Assembly (NCBI GenBank): GCA_028245195.1
Contig: JAOKCF010000012.1
Span: forward strand, 1-56,793
Source: Vicingaceae bacterium
Lineage (GTDB): Bacteria; Bacteroidota; Bacteroidia; Flavobacteriales_E; Vicingaceae
Direction: 5' to 3'
DNA length: 56,793 bases
Shown: piece after piece, positions 18,454 to 27,391 of the stretch
Layout of the letters: each line of letters opens with the position of its first letter
Numbering within the stretch: the stretch's first letter is position 1
Made by a program: the position numbers and the translations under genes
The notes under the pieces: model-generated
Seen by the model: the letters and a program-made list of their open reading frames with translations, nothing else
Database searches by the model: none
Told to the model about the DNA's origin: nothing

Positions 18454-18490
18454 AAAATAAAAAAGGCTTCCAATAGTTTTGGAAGCCTTT
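18454..18490 (-). terminator. Strong terminator of gldJ, abutting murF
   Basis: A perfect 12-bp stem (AAAGGCTTCCAA with TTGGAAGCCTTT; arms 18462-18473 and 18479-18490) has a 5-base loop. On the minus strand it is followed by TTTATTTT. It lies 24 bases after gldJ and 7 bases before the murF ATG. Confidence 0.88.
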
Positions 18491-18514
18491 AAAATATGTT
18501 TTAACAATTAATTC

Positions 18515-19999
18515 TTAGTAGCTTAAACCTACTGGGCTACCTACTCGAATCATTGCACATCTAAATCCAATTGTGTTGGTTGCTTGATCTTCTTCTAAGA
18601 ATCTTCTTGTGCCAGGTGTCATCCAATACGATCTGTCCTCCCAAGAACCGCCTTTGTACACTCTAGATCGATCGCTAATAAGAGATGTTTTACTAAAGTC
18701 ATACATCGCGCCTTCGTTTCCTCCTGCTTCTTGGAATTCGCTTAAGTTATTATAACTAACCGAAGATTGGAAATCTCCGTCTTCATAATTTATGACATCC
18801 GCCTTCTTGTAGTTTCTTCTATTGGCTAAGTTATCATCCTCTGCATTCACTTCTCTGTATTTCAACTTACCTAAACTGTCTTTTTCAGCAATATAACCTT
18901 CTTCATCTCTTTGTAAAGTTTGGAATACATTTCCTCTAAAAGGTCTAAAATCATCAGCGTCTTGGTTCGTCGTTGGACGGTAGACATCCATAACCCATTC
19001 AGAAACGTTTCCTGCCATGTTGTAAAGACCGTAATCATTTGGCCAATAAGAATAAACTGGAGCAGTAATCTCAGCGTTATCGTTTAATTGTCCCGCAACG
19101 CCCATCATATCACCACGACCTCTTCTAAAGTTGGCAAGCATCTGTCCCATGTACTTATCATCAGCATTTCTTACACCGTGACCGTTCCATGGATAGAATT
19201 TTCGCTCCACGATTAGCTCTCCATATGAGTTTCCAATTAGACCAAGAGCAGCATATTCCCACTCTGCTTCTGTAGGTAGTCTATATTCAGGTAATAAGAT
19301 TCCGTCTTCAATTCTAACGTTTCTTGTTTCTTTATTTGGGTCTAAATCTGCTAAACCGTCAATCCTTTTGCCACTTTCGTACTGACCATTTAAGTAAGAT
19401 TTTGTATTAAAGTTATCTTCATTATACTGATTCGGATTGTCCTCAAATAAACCTTCTCTGATTAATATAATTTCGTTTACTCTATCTGTTCTCCAAGCAG
19501 CATAATCTGTAGCCTGCAACCAACTAACTCCTACCACTGGATAATCAGCATACGCAGGATGACGTAAATAATACTCTACGTAAGGTTCGTTAAATGCTAG
19601 TCTGCTTCTCCACACTAAAGTATCAGGCAATGCTTTTTTGTAAACCTCTGGATAATCAGCACCAAACACTCTACCTATCCAATATAAGTATTCGCGATAA
19701 TCAATGTTTTTTACTTCTGTTTCATCCATATAGAAAGAAGAAACTGTAACAGTTTTAGCTACATTATTCCAATCATAAAAAATGTCTTGTTCGGTTCTTC
19801 CCATGGTGAAACGCCCACCTTCAATCAAAACCAATCCTGGACCAGTTTCTTGCTCAAAATAAGGGGGTTTATCAAAACCACCATTATCTGGTTTATTGTA
19901 AGCCCATCCCGTTGTACTAGAGCGTTCTCTTGAACAAGAGGTAAGCACAAGTATTACACCTAAAAGGCTAAAAATTATTAAGTTATTTATTTTTTTCAT
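18515..19999 (-). CDS. gldJ: Gliding motility / type IX secretion lipoprotein GldJ
   Basis: The 494-residue lipoprotein has a signal ending in the lipobox LTSC. It has a formylglycine-generating-enzyme-like (sulfatase-modifying factor) fold: GGRFTMGRTEQD near the start, YRLPTEAEWEYAAL in the middle, NMAGNVSEWVMDVY, and YKGGSWEDRSYW plus TIGFRCAMI at the end. GldJ is needed for gliding and for stability of T9SS components. The ATG at 19999 is preferred to the GTG one codon earlier. Its position beside porP, porU and porV supports the name over other FGE-like lipoproteins such as GldK. An exact -7 box lies upstream and a strong terminator follows. Confidence 0.9.
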   Translation of the reverse strand: MKKINNLIIFSLLGVILVLTSCSRERSSTTGWAYNKPDNGGFDKPPYFEQETGPGLVLIEGGRFTMGRTEQDIFYDWNNVAKTVTVSSFYMDETEVKNIDYREYLYWIGRVFGADYPEVYKKALPDTLVWRSRLAFNEPYVEYYLRHPAYADYPVVGVSWLQATDYAAWRTDRVNEIILIREGLFEDNPNQYNEDNFNTKSYLNGQYESGKRIDGLADLDPNKETRNVRIEDGILLPEYRLPTEAEWEYAALGLIGNSYGELIVERKFYPWNGHGVRNADDKYMGQMLANFRRGRGDMMGVAGQLNDNAEITAPVYSYWPNDYGLYNMAGNVSEWVMDVYRPTTNQDADDFRPFRGNVFQTLQRDEEGYIAEKDSLGKLKYREVNAEDDNLANRRNYKKADVINYEDGDFQSSVSYNNLSEFQEAGGNEGAMYDFSKTSLISDRSRVYKGGSWEDRSYWMTPGTRRFLEEDQATNTIGFRCAMIRVGSPVGLSY

Positions 20000-20025
20000 C
20001 ACTTAGTGGTGTTAAATAAGACTTT

Positions 20026-20033
20026 CAAAGATA
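20026..20033 (-). promoter_or_regulatory. -7 box upstream of gldJ
   Basis: The minus strand reads TATCTTTG, an exact TAnnTTTG match. It is 26 bases before the gldJ ATG, with a predicted start near 20019. A -33 TTTG is not evident. Confidence 0.5.
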
Positions 20034-20051
20034 AAGAAATATTGTTAGTAA

Positions 20052-21011
20052 CTAAAAAGACGGACAATTTATTGTTTCGAATCTTGGTTTTTTAGGGCTA
20101 CAAGGGAATACATACGACAATGAGATTTCATGTGAGCCACCCGTTTGGCCGTTTAATTGACTTACAGTAAAGTCGTAACTATACCCGATTTTCAATTCAT
20201 TCGTTTCTATTCCAACAAGCATAATTAATGCATCTCTATTTCCTTTCAAACTTGCGCGATACCACATTCCAACCACTACAGGTCCCTTAGAAAAATAATT
20301 TCCCGCATTTAATTCCATTGCAGCTCCTTGTGTTTGGAAAATGATGTTTGGAGACCAGCTTTGGTCAGACCTTCTGATACCCAAAGGAATTTTTGCTCCA
20401 AAGTGACCAGTTATTCTCATGGGTAAAATTGCCTGATCAATAAAACCTTCGTTTGGAGCTGTTAAATGATGCACCGCACCACCAAAGTATAGTTTTTTGC
20501 TAAACCCAATTAAACCAAAGGAAAAGTCAGGATAAAAAACGTTATCATTTTCAATTTGTTCCTGAGATTGATATACGAAACCTCTCCTTGCGTCAATCAT
20601 GTCTCCAAAGCGAAGTTTGCTCACATTGATAGATTTCTGAACTACAGTAGCTTGAAACCCAGCTCGAATTGAGAAGTTTCTGGTCGCCTTAAATTGGTAG
20701 GAATACATAAAAGCCGCAGATGTAGTATTCAAAATCCCTTCTCCTGCTTGATCTCTCATTAGCTGTACGCCAATTCCACCGTGAATTCCGTCTATTTGTT
20801 GATCGTAACTTGCAGCGTAGGTTATAAAACTATTATCAATTCCCGGCCATTGGTTTCTGTAGTTTAGGGAAAGTCTGGGGCAATTGGTAGTTCCCGCGAA
20901 GGCAGGATTTAAATAAAGCCTATTAGAAAAGAATTGAGAGAATGTAGGATCTTGCCCAAAACAATAACTATAAATAACAGAAAACATGATTAGTAGATAT
21001 CCTTTCTTCAC
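20052..21011 (-). CDS. PorP/SprF-family type IX secretion membrane protein
   Basis: The 319-residue outer-membrane beta-barrel has a signal peptide ending near YCFGQ. The family signature DPTFSQFFSNRLYLNPAFAG follows immediately. The repeated amphipathic strands end in HEISLSYVFPC. Members assist secretion or surface attachment of T9SS proteins. The start is a GTG at 21011 (MKKGYLL). It reads leftward into gldJ and is divergent from porU. Whether it is the core PorP or a SprF-like partner of a specific cargo cannot be settled here. Confidence 0.88.
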   Translation of the reverse strand: MKKGYLLIMFSVIYSYCFGQDPTFSQFFSNRLYLNPAFAGTTNCPRLSLNYRNQWPGIDNSFITYAASYDQQIDGIHGGIGVQLMRDQAGEGILNTTSAAFMYSYQFKATRNFSIRAGFQATVVQKSINVSKLRFGDMIDARRGFVYQSQEQIENDNVFYPDFSFGLIGFSKKLYFGGAVHHLTAPNEGFIDQAILPMRITGHFGAKIPLGIRRSDQSWSPNIIFQTQGAAMELNAGNYFSKGPVVVGMWYRASLKGNRDALIMLVGIETNELKIGYSYDFTVSQLNGQTGGSHEISLSYVFPCSPKKPRFETINCPSF

Positions 21012-21036
21012 CCTTTAAAAAACTTCAGACTAAACG

Positions 21037-21044
21037 CAAATATA
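21037..21044 (-). promoter_or_regulatory. -7 box upstream of porP/sprF gene
   Basis: The minus strand reads TATATTTG, an exact -7 match 26 bases before the GTG start, in the 149-base divergent region shared with porU. A variant TATCTTTA for the porU direction lies at 21073-21080. Confidence 0.5.
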
Positions 21045-21160
21045 GATAAACTAGATTACTCGATTGATGTTATATCTTTATAATCTAATTTTACGCAATA
21101 ATTTTTTTTAGGTATCGTTAGGGTTTCACCAATTTACAGTTTGTAGGGAAATAGATAATT

Positions 21161-24100
21161 ATGAAAAAATTTAACTTAACATTTATACTTCTTTCGATTT
21201 TCACCTTTTTGTTTGGTCAAAATTCAACGAACGTTCAGTTGCAATGGAAAGCTCCTATCCAATATGGGCTTGAAGGAGAATTAAATAAAAGGGCGTTAAC
21301 ATTTGAAGATGCTCAATATGATTTTTCAGTATCAAATGTGCCTTTTTTAATTCAAAACTTTGAAGGACAAGAGCTGAAGGATATGCGTTTAGAGAATTTA
21401 ATGACAGAGGTTTTGCCAGCAGCTGAAGCTGATTTATTAGATAAAAGTCAGCTGAGCAATTATTTTGAGGTTCAGTCAAGTTTGGTCACCATTAAAAATC
21501 GCAGCAGCTCAGTACTAAGAATTGTACCGTTAAGGTTAATAAATGGTCAAGTTGAGAAGTTAGTTTCTTGCGATATCTATTCTTCAGATTTGGGAAAGAC
21601 CAGGTTGAGTAGGCAAAAAAGTTTAAATTTTGCTTCGCAATCTAAACTAGTAAATGGTAACTGGTATAAAATTGCTTTAACAGAAGAAAAGGTTTTTAAA
21701 CTGACAAGAAGCTTTCTTGCAGACTTGGGTTTGGATGTTGAAAGCGTAGATCCTAGAAAAATTAAAATTTACGGTTATGGAGGTGGTATGTTGCCGGAGT
21801 TGAATTCGATTGAAAGACCTGATGACTTAGTAGAAAATGCCATTGTTGTAGTGGGAGAGCAAGATGGCTCTTTTGATCCAAATGATTATGTTTTGTTTTA
21901 CGGTGATGATCAGGTAGAATGGGCTTATGATACAATATCTCAATTTTTCAGGCATAAATTGAATAGATTTAGTGATACTACCTTTTATTTTATCAACGCT
22001 GAGGGCGCTAAAGGAAAAAGAATAAACTTAAAAGGAGCATCTTCAAACCCTGCTGTTGCCACTATAACGGAATATGATAATTACAATTATCACGAGTTAG
22101 AATTGTCGAACCTTTTAAAGTCAGGAAGTTTGTGGGTAGGGGAGTTGTTTGATAATACCACAAATTTGAATGTAGCTATAAATACTTCTAACACGCTAGT
22201 TTCCGAAACAGCTAAGGTGGAGATGAGTGTTTTAGCAAGGTCAGGGATTATTAGCAAATTTACATTGTCTGTAAATGGTCAGTCATTTGAAACTGAGGTG
22301 GGGTCTACGAATTTAACTCGTTATGAATTTAGGTTCGCTCAAGCAGCTCGAAGAATGTTTGAGTTTACGCCAACTCCAGGTGCCATGTCGTTCAATGTTA
22401 ATTATAATAAGCCTCAGGTCGTTTCTAAAGGATGGCTGAATTATTTGACAGTTAATATAAGGTCAAGAATTGCAATGGTAGGCAACCAAACTACTTTTAG
22501 AGACATTAGATCAGTTGTCTCAAATGGTGGGCTTATGGCAGAAGCTATTTTTCAATTCCCTAATACTCCAAACTTAATGGTGTGGGATATAACAGATGTT
22601 CAGAATGTGGAAGCAATGACAATTCAGAATAATGGGAATGCTTCTGCTTTCCAAAATGATGTAACACAGCTTAGGGAGTACATCGCATTTACCAGCACTG
22701 ATTCGGTTGGAGTGTATTCAAAAGGAAAAGTTGCTACTCAAAATTTACACGGATTGCCACAAGCAGATATGTTAATTATCAGTCATGAGAAATTTGAGGC
22801 AGCGGCGGATCGCCTAGCAAATATTCACAGGAGTGAAGGTCTTTTGGTGAATGTGGTAACAACGAAGCAAATTTTTAATGAGTTTTCTTCAGGAGCGCAA
22901 GATTTAATTGCAATGAGAACATTCATTAAAATGTTTTATGATAGAGCTAATGGATTAGGAACCCCTCCAAAATATGTGCTGATGATGGGCGATGCATCTT
23001 ATGTATTTAAAAATCCAACATCCGGAGGAACGAATTATGTCCCTTCATTTCAATCAACCAATTCTGTTGATCCTGTTAACTCTCATGTGTCTGATGATTA
23101 TTTTGGACTATTAGACGATACGGAAGGTTTGTGGAGAGTTCCAAGTACGGATAGAATGGATGTAGCAATTGGTAGGTTTTCTGTTCAAACTTTAGAAGAA
23201 GCTGATGCGATTGTAGATAAGGTAGAGTCATATTACTCTTCGGCGACCTTTAAAGATTGGAGAAATAAAATTGTGTTTGTTGGAGATGATGAAGATGGTG
23301 TAGTTCACATGAGTCAAGCAGATGACTTGTCCAAATTAGTGGATTTAAAAGGAAAGGATTTTAACACACACAAAATTTACTTAGATGCTTATCAACAGCA
23401 GTCAACAGCCAGTGGAGCTAGATATCCAGACGTAACGGAGGAATTGGTTCAAACGGTAGAAGACGGTGCTCTGTTTGTCAACTATACAGGCCACGGCGGG
23501 GAAACGGGGTGGACTGCAGAGAGAATATTAGGAATTTTTGAGATAACGAATTGGAAGAACAGACAAAATTTGCCGGTTTTTGTAACAGCAACTTGTGAGT
23601 TTAGCAGGTTTGATGATCCTCTGAGAACTTCAGGAGGTGAGCTTCTATTGTTGAACCCAAATGGAGGTGGAATTGGTTTAATGACAACAACACGGTTGGT
23701 GTTTTCAAGTCCTAACTACTTATTAAACCGATCGTTTTACGATAAGGTTTTTGAACCTCGACCAAATAATGAACCTATGCGATTGGGAGATATATTTTTG
23801 GAGGTGAAAAACTTTAATGCTTATTCAACCAATTCAAGAAATTTCTCACTTCTAGGCGATCCTGCAATTCGATTAGCAATTCCTAAGGAGAATGTTGTAA
23901 CAACAACGATAAATGGACTTCCTTTGGCACAAGCTGACACATTAAACGCTCTTTCGCAAGTAACGATTGCAGGAATGGTGACGGATGCTAATGGAAATAA
24001 AATTTCAAATTTTAACGGTTTTGTATACCCTACGGTATTTGACAAGGTAGAGACAAAGAGCACACTTAACAATGACGGTGGAGGAGTTTTTACCTTTAAA

Positions 24101-24958
24101 ACAAGGGATCGTAGAATTTTTAAAGGAAAGGCGACTGTTTCAAATGGTGATTTTACATTTACTTTCGTAATACCTAAAGACATTTCTTATAGCTATGGAA
24201 GTGGTAAGATTTCATATTACGCAGAGAACCAATCTACAGATGCTAACGGGTATTCTGAGGAAATAATAATAGGAGGAAGTAATCCGAATTTAGTTCAAGA
24301 TGAAGAAGGACCGCAAATGGACCTTTTTTTGAATGATGAGAATTTTGTTTATGGAGGTGTTACAGACGAAAACCCTAGACTATTGCTAAACTTAAAGGAC
24401 AATCAAGGGATTAATACAGTTGGAAGTGGAATTGGCCATGATATAGTTGCGACACTGGATGGGAATTCTGAAAATTCTTTCATTTTAAACGATTATTATG
24501 AAGCCGCTGTTGATGATCACACGCAAGGTGTTGTTTCTTTTCCTTTTTCTGATTTATCACCTGGTAAACATAGCCTTAAGGTGAAGGCTTGGGATGTTGC
24601 CAATAATTCTTCTGAGAAGACAATAGAGTTTACAGTGGTAAAAGATCAAGAAGTGAAAATTGAGAATTTAGTGAATTATCCGAATCCATTTACAACAAAT
24701 ACTGAGTTCATTTTTCAGCACAACCAATCAGGAGTTGTAATGGATGTAAAATTGGAAGTGTATACAATATCAGGCAAACTAGTAAAGTCAATAGACAAGA
24801 TGATTGTTAACGAAGGCTTTGTTTCAAAAGATATTCGATGGGATGGAAGAGATGATTTTGGTGATAGAATAGGCAAGGGCATATATATGTATAAACTTCA
24901 AGTAAGATCTGCCAATGGCTCAACTTCAGAAAAGATAGAAAAGCTAGTAATTCTGTAA
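21161..24958 (+). CDS. porU: Type IX secretion sortase PorU
   Basis: The 1265-residue protein begins with a signal peptide (MKKFNLTFILLSIFTFLFGQ). Its centre is a gingipain-like C25 peptidase domain with the expected catalytic dyad: His778 in YTGHGGETGW and Cys812 in FVTATCEFSRF. PorU removes the C-terminal sorting domain of T9SS cargo and attaches the protein to lipopolysaccharide at the cell surface. The last 95 residues (NYPNPFTTNTEFIF to the end) resemble a sorting-type Ig domain. PorV, its partner, follows directly, and gldJ is divergent; this set is a conserved Bacteroidota neighbourhood. Confidence 0.95.
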   Translation: MKKFNLTFILLSIFTFLFGQNSTNVQLQWKAPIQYGLEGELNKRALTFEDAQYDFSVSNVPFLIQNFEGQELKDMRLENLMTEVLPAAEADLLDKSQLSNYFEVQSSLVTIKNRSSSVLRIVPLRLINGQVEKLVSCDIYSSDLGKTRLSRQKSLNFASQSKLVNGNWYKIALTEEKVFKLTRSFLADLGLDVESVDPRKIKIYGYGGGMLPELNSIERPDDLVENAIVVVGEQDGSFDPNDYVLFYGDDQVEWAYDTISQFFRHKLNRFSDTTFYFINAEGAKGKRINLKGASSNPAVATITEYDNYNYHELELSNLLKSGSLWVGELFDNTTNLNVAINTSNTLVSETAKVEMSVLARSGIISKFTLSVNGQSFETEVGSTNLTRYEFRFAQAARRMFEFTPTPGAMSFNVNYNKPQVVSKGWLNYLTVNIRSRIAMVGNQTTFRDIRSVVSNGGLMAEAIFQFPNTPNLMVWDITDVQNVEAMTIQNNGNASAFQNDVTQLREYIAFTSTDSVGVYSKGKVATQNLHGLPQADMLIISHEKFEAAADRLANIHRSEGLLVNVVTTKQIFNEFSSGAQDLIAMRTFIKMFYDRANGLGTPPKYVLMMGDASYVFKNPTSGGTNYVPSFQSTNSVDPVNSHVSDDYFGLLDDTEGLWRVPSTDRMDVAIGRFSVQTLEEADAIVDKVESYYSSATFKDWRNKIVFVGDDEDGVVHMSQADDLSKLVDLKGKDFNTHKIYLDAYQQQSTASGARYPDVTEELVQTVEDGALFVNYTGHGGETGWTAERILGIFEITNWKNRQNLPVFVTATCEFSRFDDPLRTSGGELLLLNPNGGGIGLMTTTRLVFSSPNYLLNRSFYDKVFEPRPNNEPMRLGDIFLEVKNFNAYSTNSRNFSLLGDPAIRLAIPKENVVTTTINGLPLAQADTLNALSQVTIAGMVTDANGNKISNFNGFVYPTVFDKVETKSTLNNDGGGVFTFKTRDRRIFKGKATVSNGDFTFTFVIPKDISYSYGSGKISYYAENQSTDANGYSEEIIIGGSNPNLVQDEEGPQMDLFLNDENFVYGGVTDENPRLLLNLKDNQGINTVGSGIGHDIVATLDGNSENSFILNDYYEAAVDDHTQGVVSFPFSDLSPGKHSLKVKAWDVANNSSEKTIEFTVVKDQEVKIENLVNYPNPFTTNTEFIFQHNQSGVVMDVKLEVYTISGKLVKSIDKMIVNEGFVSKDIRWDGRDDFGDRIGKGIYMYKLQVRSANGSTSEKIEKLVIL

Positions 24959-24991
24959 CCCAGAAATGATCCTCGTACCTCTAATCTTTGT

Positions 24992-24999
24992 TATATTTG
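24992..24999 (+). promoter_or_regulatory. -7 box upstream of porV
   Basis: TATATTTG is an exact TAnnTTTG match between porU and porV. Its predicted start near 25006 supports the TTG at 25021 as the porV start, not the in-frame TTG at 24988 that precedes the box. No -33 TTTG is seen, so porV may also be read from porU. Confidence 0.5.
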
Positions 25000-25020
25000 C
25001 ATTCCTTCAAAAAAAATCTT

Positions 25021-26310
25021 TTGAAAAAATACACGGTTAAAATTATAGCTTTTGGATTATTTGCTTTGCTAGAAAGTTCAAAGCTAAATGCTCAGAACAC
25101 AGTAAATGCACAGCAAACGCAAACTGAAGCAGAGTTAAATACAATAACTACGGCAGTGCCATTTCTACTTATTTCACCTGACTCTAGGGCAGGTGCGTTA
25201 GGAGATGCCGGAGTTTCAACCTCACCCGATTTGAGTTCTATTCATTGGAATGTAGCGAAATCTGCATTTATTGAGGGGAATATGGGGTTCTCGCTTAGTT
25301 ACTCGCCTTGGCTTCGAAATTTGGTGTCGGATATTAGTTTGGCTTATTTGACAGGATTCTACAAAATAGACAGAAGGTCAGTTGTAAGTGGTTCTTTGCG
25401 TTATTTTTCTTTGGGAGACATTACATTTACCGATATTAACGGAAATGTAATTGGCAATTTTCGACCAAATGAATTTGCTTTGGATGTTGGATATGGTTTG
25501 CAATTGTCTCGACAGTTTTCTTTCGGAATGGCATTGCGTTATATTAATTCAAATTTAACCAACGGGGTAAATGTGAATGGCACAGATACGAGAGCTGCAC
25601 AGTCCGTCGCGGCTGATGTTTCTGCTTATTGGTTTAAAGATGATTTAAAAATTTCTGAATACGATGCAACTTTAAGGGCAGGAATCAATATTTCCAATTT
25701 GGGAGCAAAAATGTCTTATTCAGATAATGATGAAAATGACTTTCTGCCTTCTAACTTGCGATTAGGATCTTCTTTGCAATTAGATTTTGATTTTTACAAT
25801 TCAATGACATTCATAGTTGAAGCCAACAAGTTATTGGTGCCATCTCCTGCTACCTATTTAATTAATTCTGCAGGTACTGTTGTAAGAGATCCAGGAGGGA
25901 ACCCAGTAGTAGTTTCAGGAAGGAGCTCAGATGTAAGTATTGCAAGCGGGGTCTTTGGTTCCTTTGGTGATGCTCCTGGTGTTGTTACGGCTGTGAATAA
26001 CGATGGTTCGGGAGTTGTTTTAGAGGAAGGCAGCAGGCTAAGGGAAGAATTAAGTGAGGTAAACCTGTCTGCAGGTATTGAGTATTGGTATGACCAGCAA
26101 GTTGCAGTTCGACTGGGGTATTTTTATGAAAACCCTTTAAAAGGAAACCGAAAGTATTTAACTGCAGGGGTTGGTTTTAAATTAAGTGTATTTCAGTTTG
26201 ATGCTTCTTATTTAATCGGAAATGCTCAAACGAATCCTTTGGCTGGTTCGGTTCGTTTCTCATTAGGGTTCAGTTTCGATGACTTTGCCAGCCAAAACAA
26301 AGATAAATAG
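25021..26310 (+). CDS. porV: Type IX secretion outer membrane protein PorV
   Basis: The protein is 429 residues from the TTG at 25021, which gives a normal signal peptide (MKKYTVKIIAFGLFALLESS). An upstream in-frame TTG adds 11 residues before that signal and overlaps a promoter box. The family hallmark FLLISPDSRAGALGDAGVST follows the signal. The rest is a FadL-like beta-barrel ending in FSLGFSFDDFA. PorV shuttles cargo from the translocon to PorU. Its TAG overlaps the GTG start of ispF by one base. Confidence 0.94.
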   Translation: MKKYTVKIIAFGLFALLESSKLNAQNTVNAQQTQTEAELNTITTAVPFLLISPDSRAGALGDAGVSTSPDLSSIHWNVAKSAFIEGNMGFSLSYSPWLRNLVSDISLAYLTGFYKIDRRSVVSGSLRYFSLGDITFTDINGNVIGNFRPNEFALDVGYGLQLSRQFSFGMALRYINSNLTNGVNVNGTDTRAAQSVAADVSAYWFKDDLKISEYDATLRAGINISNLGAKMSYSDNDENDFLPSNLRLGSSLQLDFDFYNSMTFIVEANKLLVPSPATYLINSAGTVVRDPGGNPVVVSGRSSDVSIASGVFGSFGDAPGVVTAVNNDGSGVVLEEGSRLREELSEVNLSAGIEYWYDQQVAVRLGYFYENPLKGNRKYLTAGVGFKLSVFQFDASYLIGNAQTNPLAGSVRFSLGFSFDDFASQNKDK

Positions 26311-26789
26311 TGAAAATTAGAGTAGGATTCGGGTTCGATGTGCACCAATTAGCTGATGGGGAAGACTTCATTTTAGGTGGAATTCATATTCCTCATAGCA
26401 AAGGAACTTTCGGGCACTCCGATGCAGATGTCCTCATACATACAATTTGCGATGCATTACTAGGAGCTGCCAATCTGCGGGATATCGGGTTTCACTTCCC
26501 TCCAAGCGATAATCAATATAAAGGTATTGACAGTAAAATACTATTGAGAGATGTGGTGAAGATCTTGGCTGACAAGGGATATAAAATTTCCAATATTGAC
26601 TCTACGGTTGCTCTAGAACAGCCTAAGATAAACCCACATATTCCAGCTATGAAAAAAGTATTAGCTGAATGTATGGCGATTGACGAAGACGATTTATCGA
26701 TTAAAGCAACCACAACTGAACGTCTAGGTTTTGAAGGCAGACAAGAAGGTGTTTCTGCTTATGCTGCTGTTCTAATCTATAAAGATTAG
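26310..26789 (+). CDS. ispF: 2-C-methyl-D-erythritol 2,4-cyclodiphosphate synthase
   Basis: The 159-residue enzyme makes MEcPP in the non-mevalonate isoprenoid pathway. The metal-binding motif GFDVHQL (Asp, His) and GHSDADVLIHTICDALLG are clear, as are DIGFHFPP and KATTTERLGFEGRQEGV. The start is a GTG that overlaps the porV stop (TAGTG). It therefore rides on the porV transcript although the functions are unrelated. Confidence 0.97.
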   Translation: MKIRVGFGFDVHQLADGEDFILGGIHIPHSKGTFGHSDADVLIHTICDALLGAANLRDIGFHFPPSDNQYKGIDSKILLRDVVKILADKGYKISNIDSTVALEQPKINPHIPAMKKVLAECMAIDEDDLSIKATTTERLGFEGRQEGVSAYAAVLIYKD

Positions 26790-26842
26790 TTACTCAACTC
26801 CTATTTCTATCCAATTGTTTATCTTGTATGTAAAGTGTTTTT

Positions 26843-27334
26843 ATGAAGAAAAATCAAAATATATCAATTCAATATACCTCCTATTCTCATTACTCCGAGT
26901 TAGAGAAGATAGATCAACAACTGTTGAATAAAGCAGTTGAGTTATCTGCGAATGCATATGCACCCTACTCAGAGTTTAATGTTGGTGCTGCTGTGTTGTT
27001 GAAAAACGGAAAAATTGTAGCGGGGTCTAATCAAGAGAACGCAGCTTATCCTTCGGGATTATGCGCTGAGCGAGTCTCCTTATTCGCAGCTTCTGCGAAT
27101 AACAGGAATGAAGTAATGCAGACCATTGCTATTTACGCCGCCTCAGAAACGACGGCTCAAAAGCAGATTTCCCCCTGTGGTTCTTGCCGCCAAGTAATGG
27201 TGGAATATGAGGTGAAACAATACAGTAACCTTAAGGTTTTATTGATGAATTCAAGCAAAGAGGTTTGGGAGTTTAACAGCTGTAAAGATTTACTTCCTTT
27301 AGCCTTTGATGCAACTGCATTGAAAAAGCAATAA
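26843..27334 (+). CDS. cdd: Cytidine deaminase
   Basis: The 163-residue enzyme deaminates cytidine and deoxycytidine in pyrimidine salvage. The zinc site reads CAERVSLFAA (Cys and catalytic Glu) and SPCGSCRQVM (two Cys). AYAPYSEFNVGAAVLLKNG is the usual substrate region. Length matches the homotetrameric type with a short N-terminal extension. It lies 53 bases after ispF, in the same direction. Confidence 0.95.
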   Translation: MKKNQNISIQYTSYSHYSELEKIDQQLLNKAVELSANAYAPYSEFNVGAAVLLKNGKIVAGSNQENAAYPSGLCAERVSLFAASANNRNEVMQTIAIYAASETTAQKQISPCGSCRQVMVEYEVKQYSNLKVLLMNSSKEVWEFNSCKDLLPLAFDATALKKQ

Positions 27335-27361
27335 GAAAGTAAAAAACAAACCTTTTTATAC

Positions 27362-27369
27362 TAAATTTG
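27362..27369 (+). promoter_or_regulatory. -7 box upstream of the pyruvate dehydrogenase genes
   Basis: TAAATTTG is an exact -7 match 22 bases before the pdhA ATG. Its predicted start is near 27376. No -33 TTTG is present at the usual distance. Confidence 0.5.
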
Positions 27370-27391
27370 TCAACCACATTTTTGAGCGACT

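Noticed and set aside
18447..18473. Earlier start for murF
   Set aside because: The added codons lie in the gldJ terminator hairpin; the ATG at 18446 gives a normal N-terminus.
24988..25020. Earlier TTG start for porV
   Set aside because: It would place 11 residues before a good signal peptide and overlap an exact -7 promoter box.
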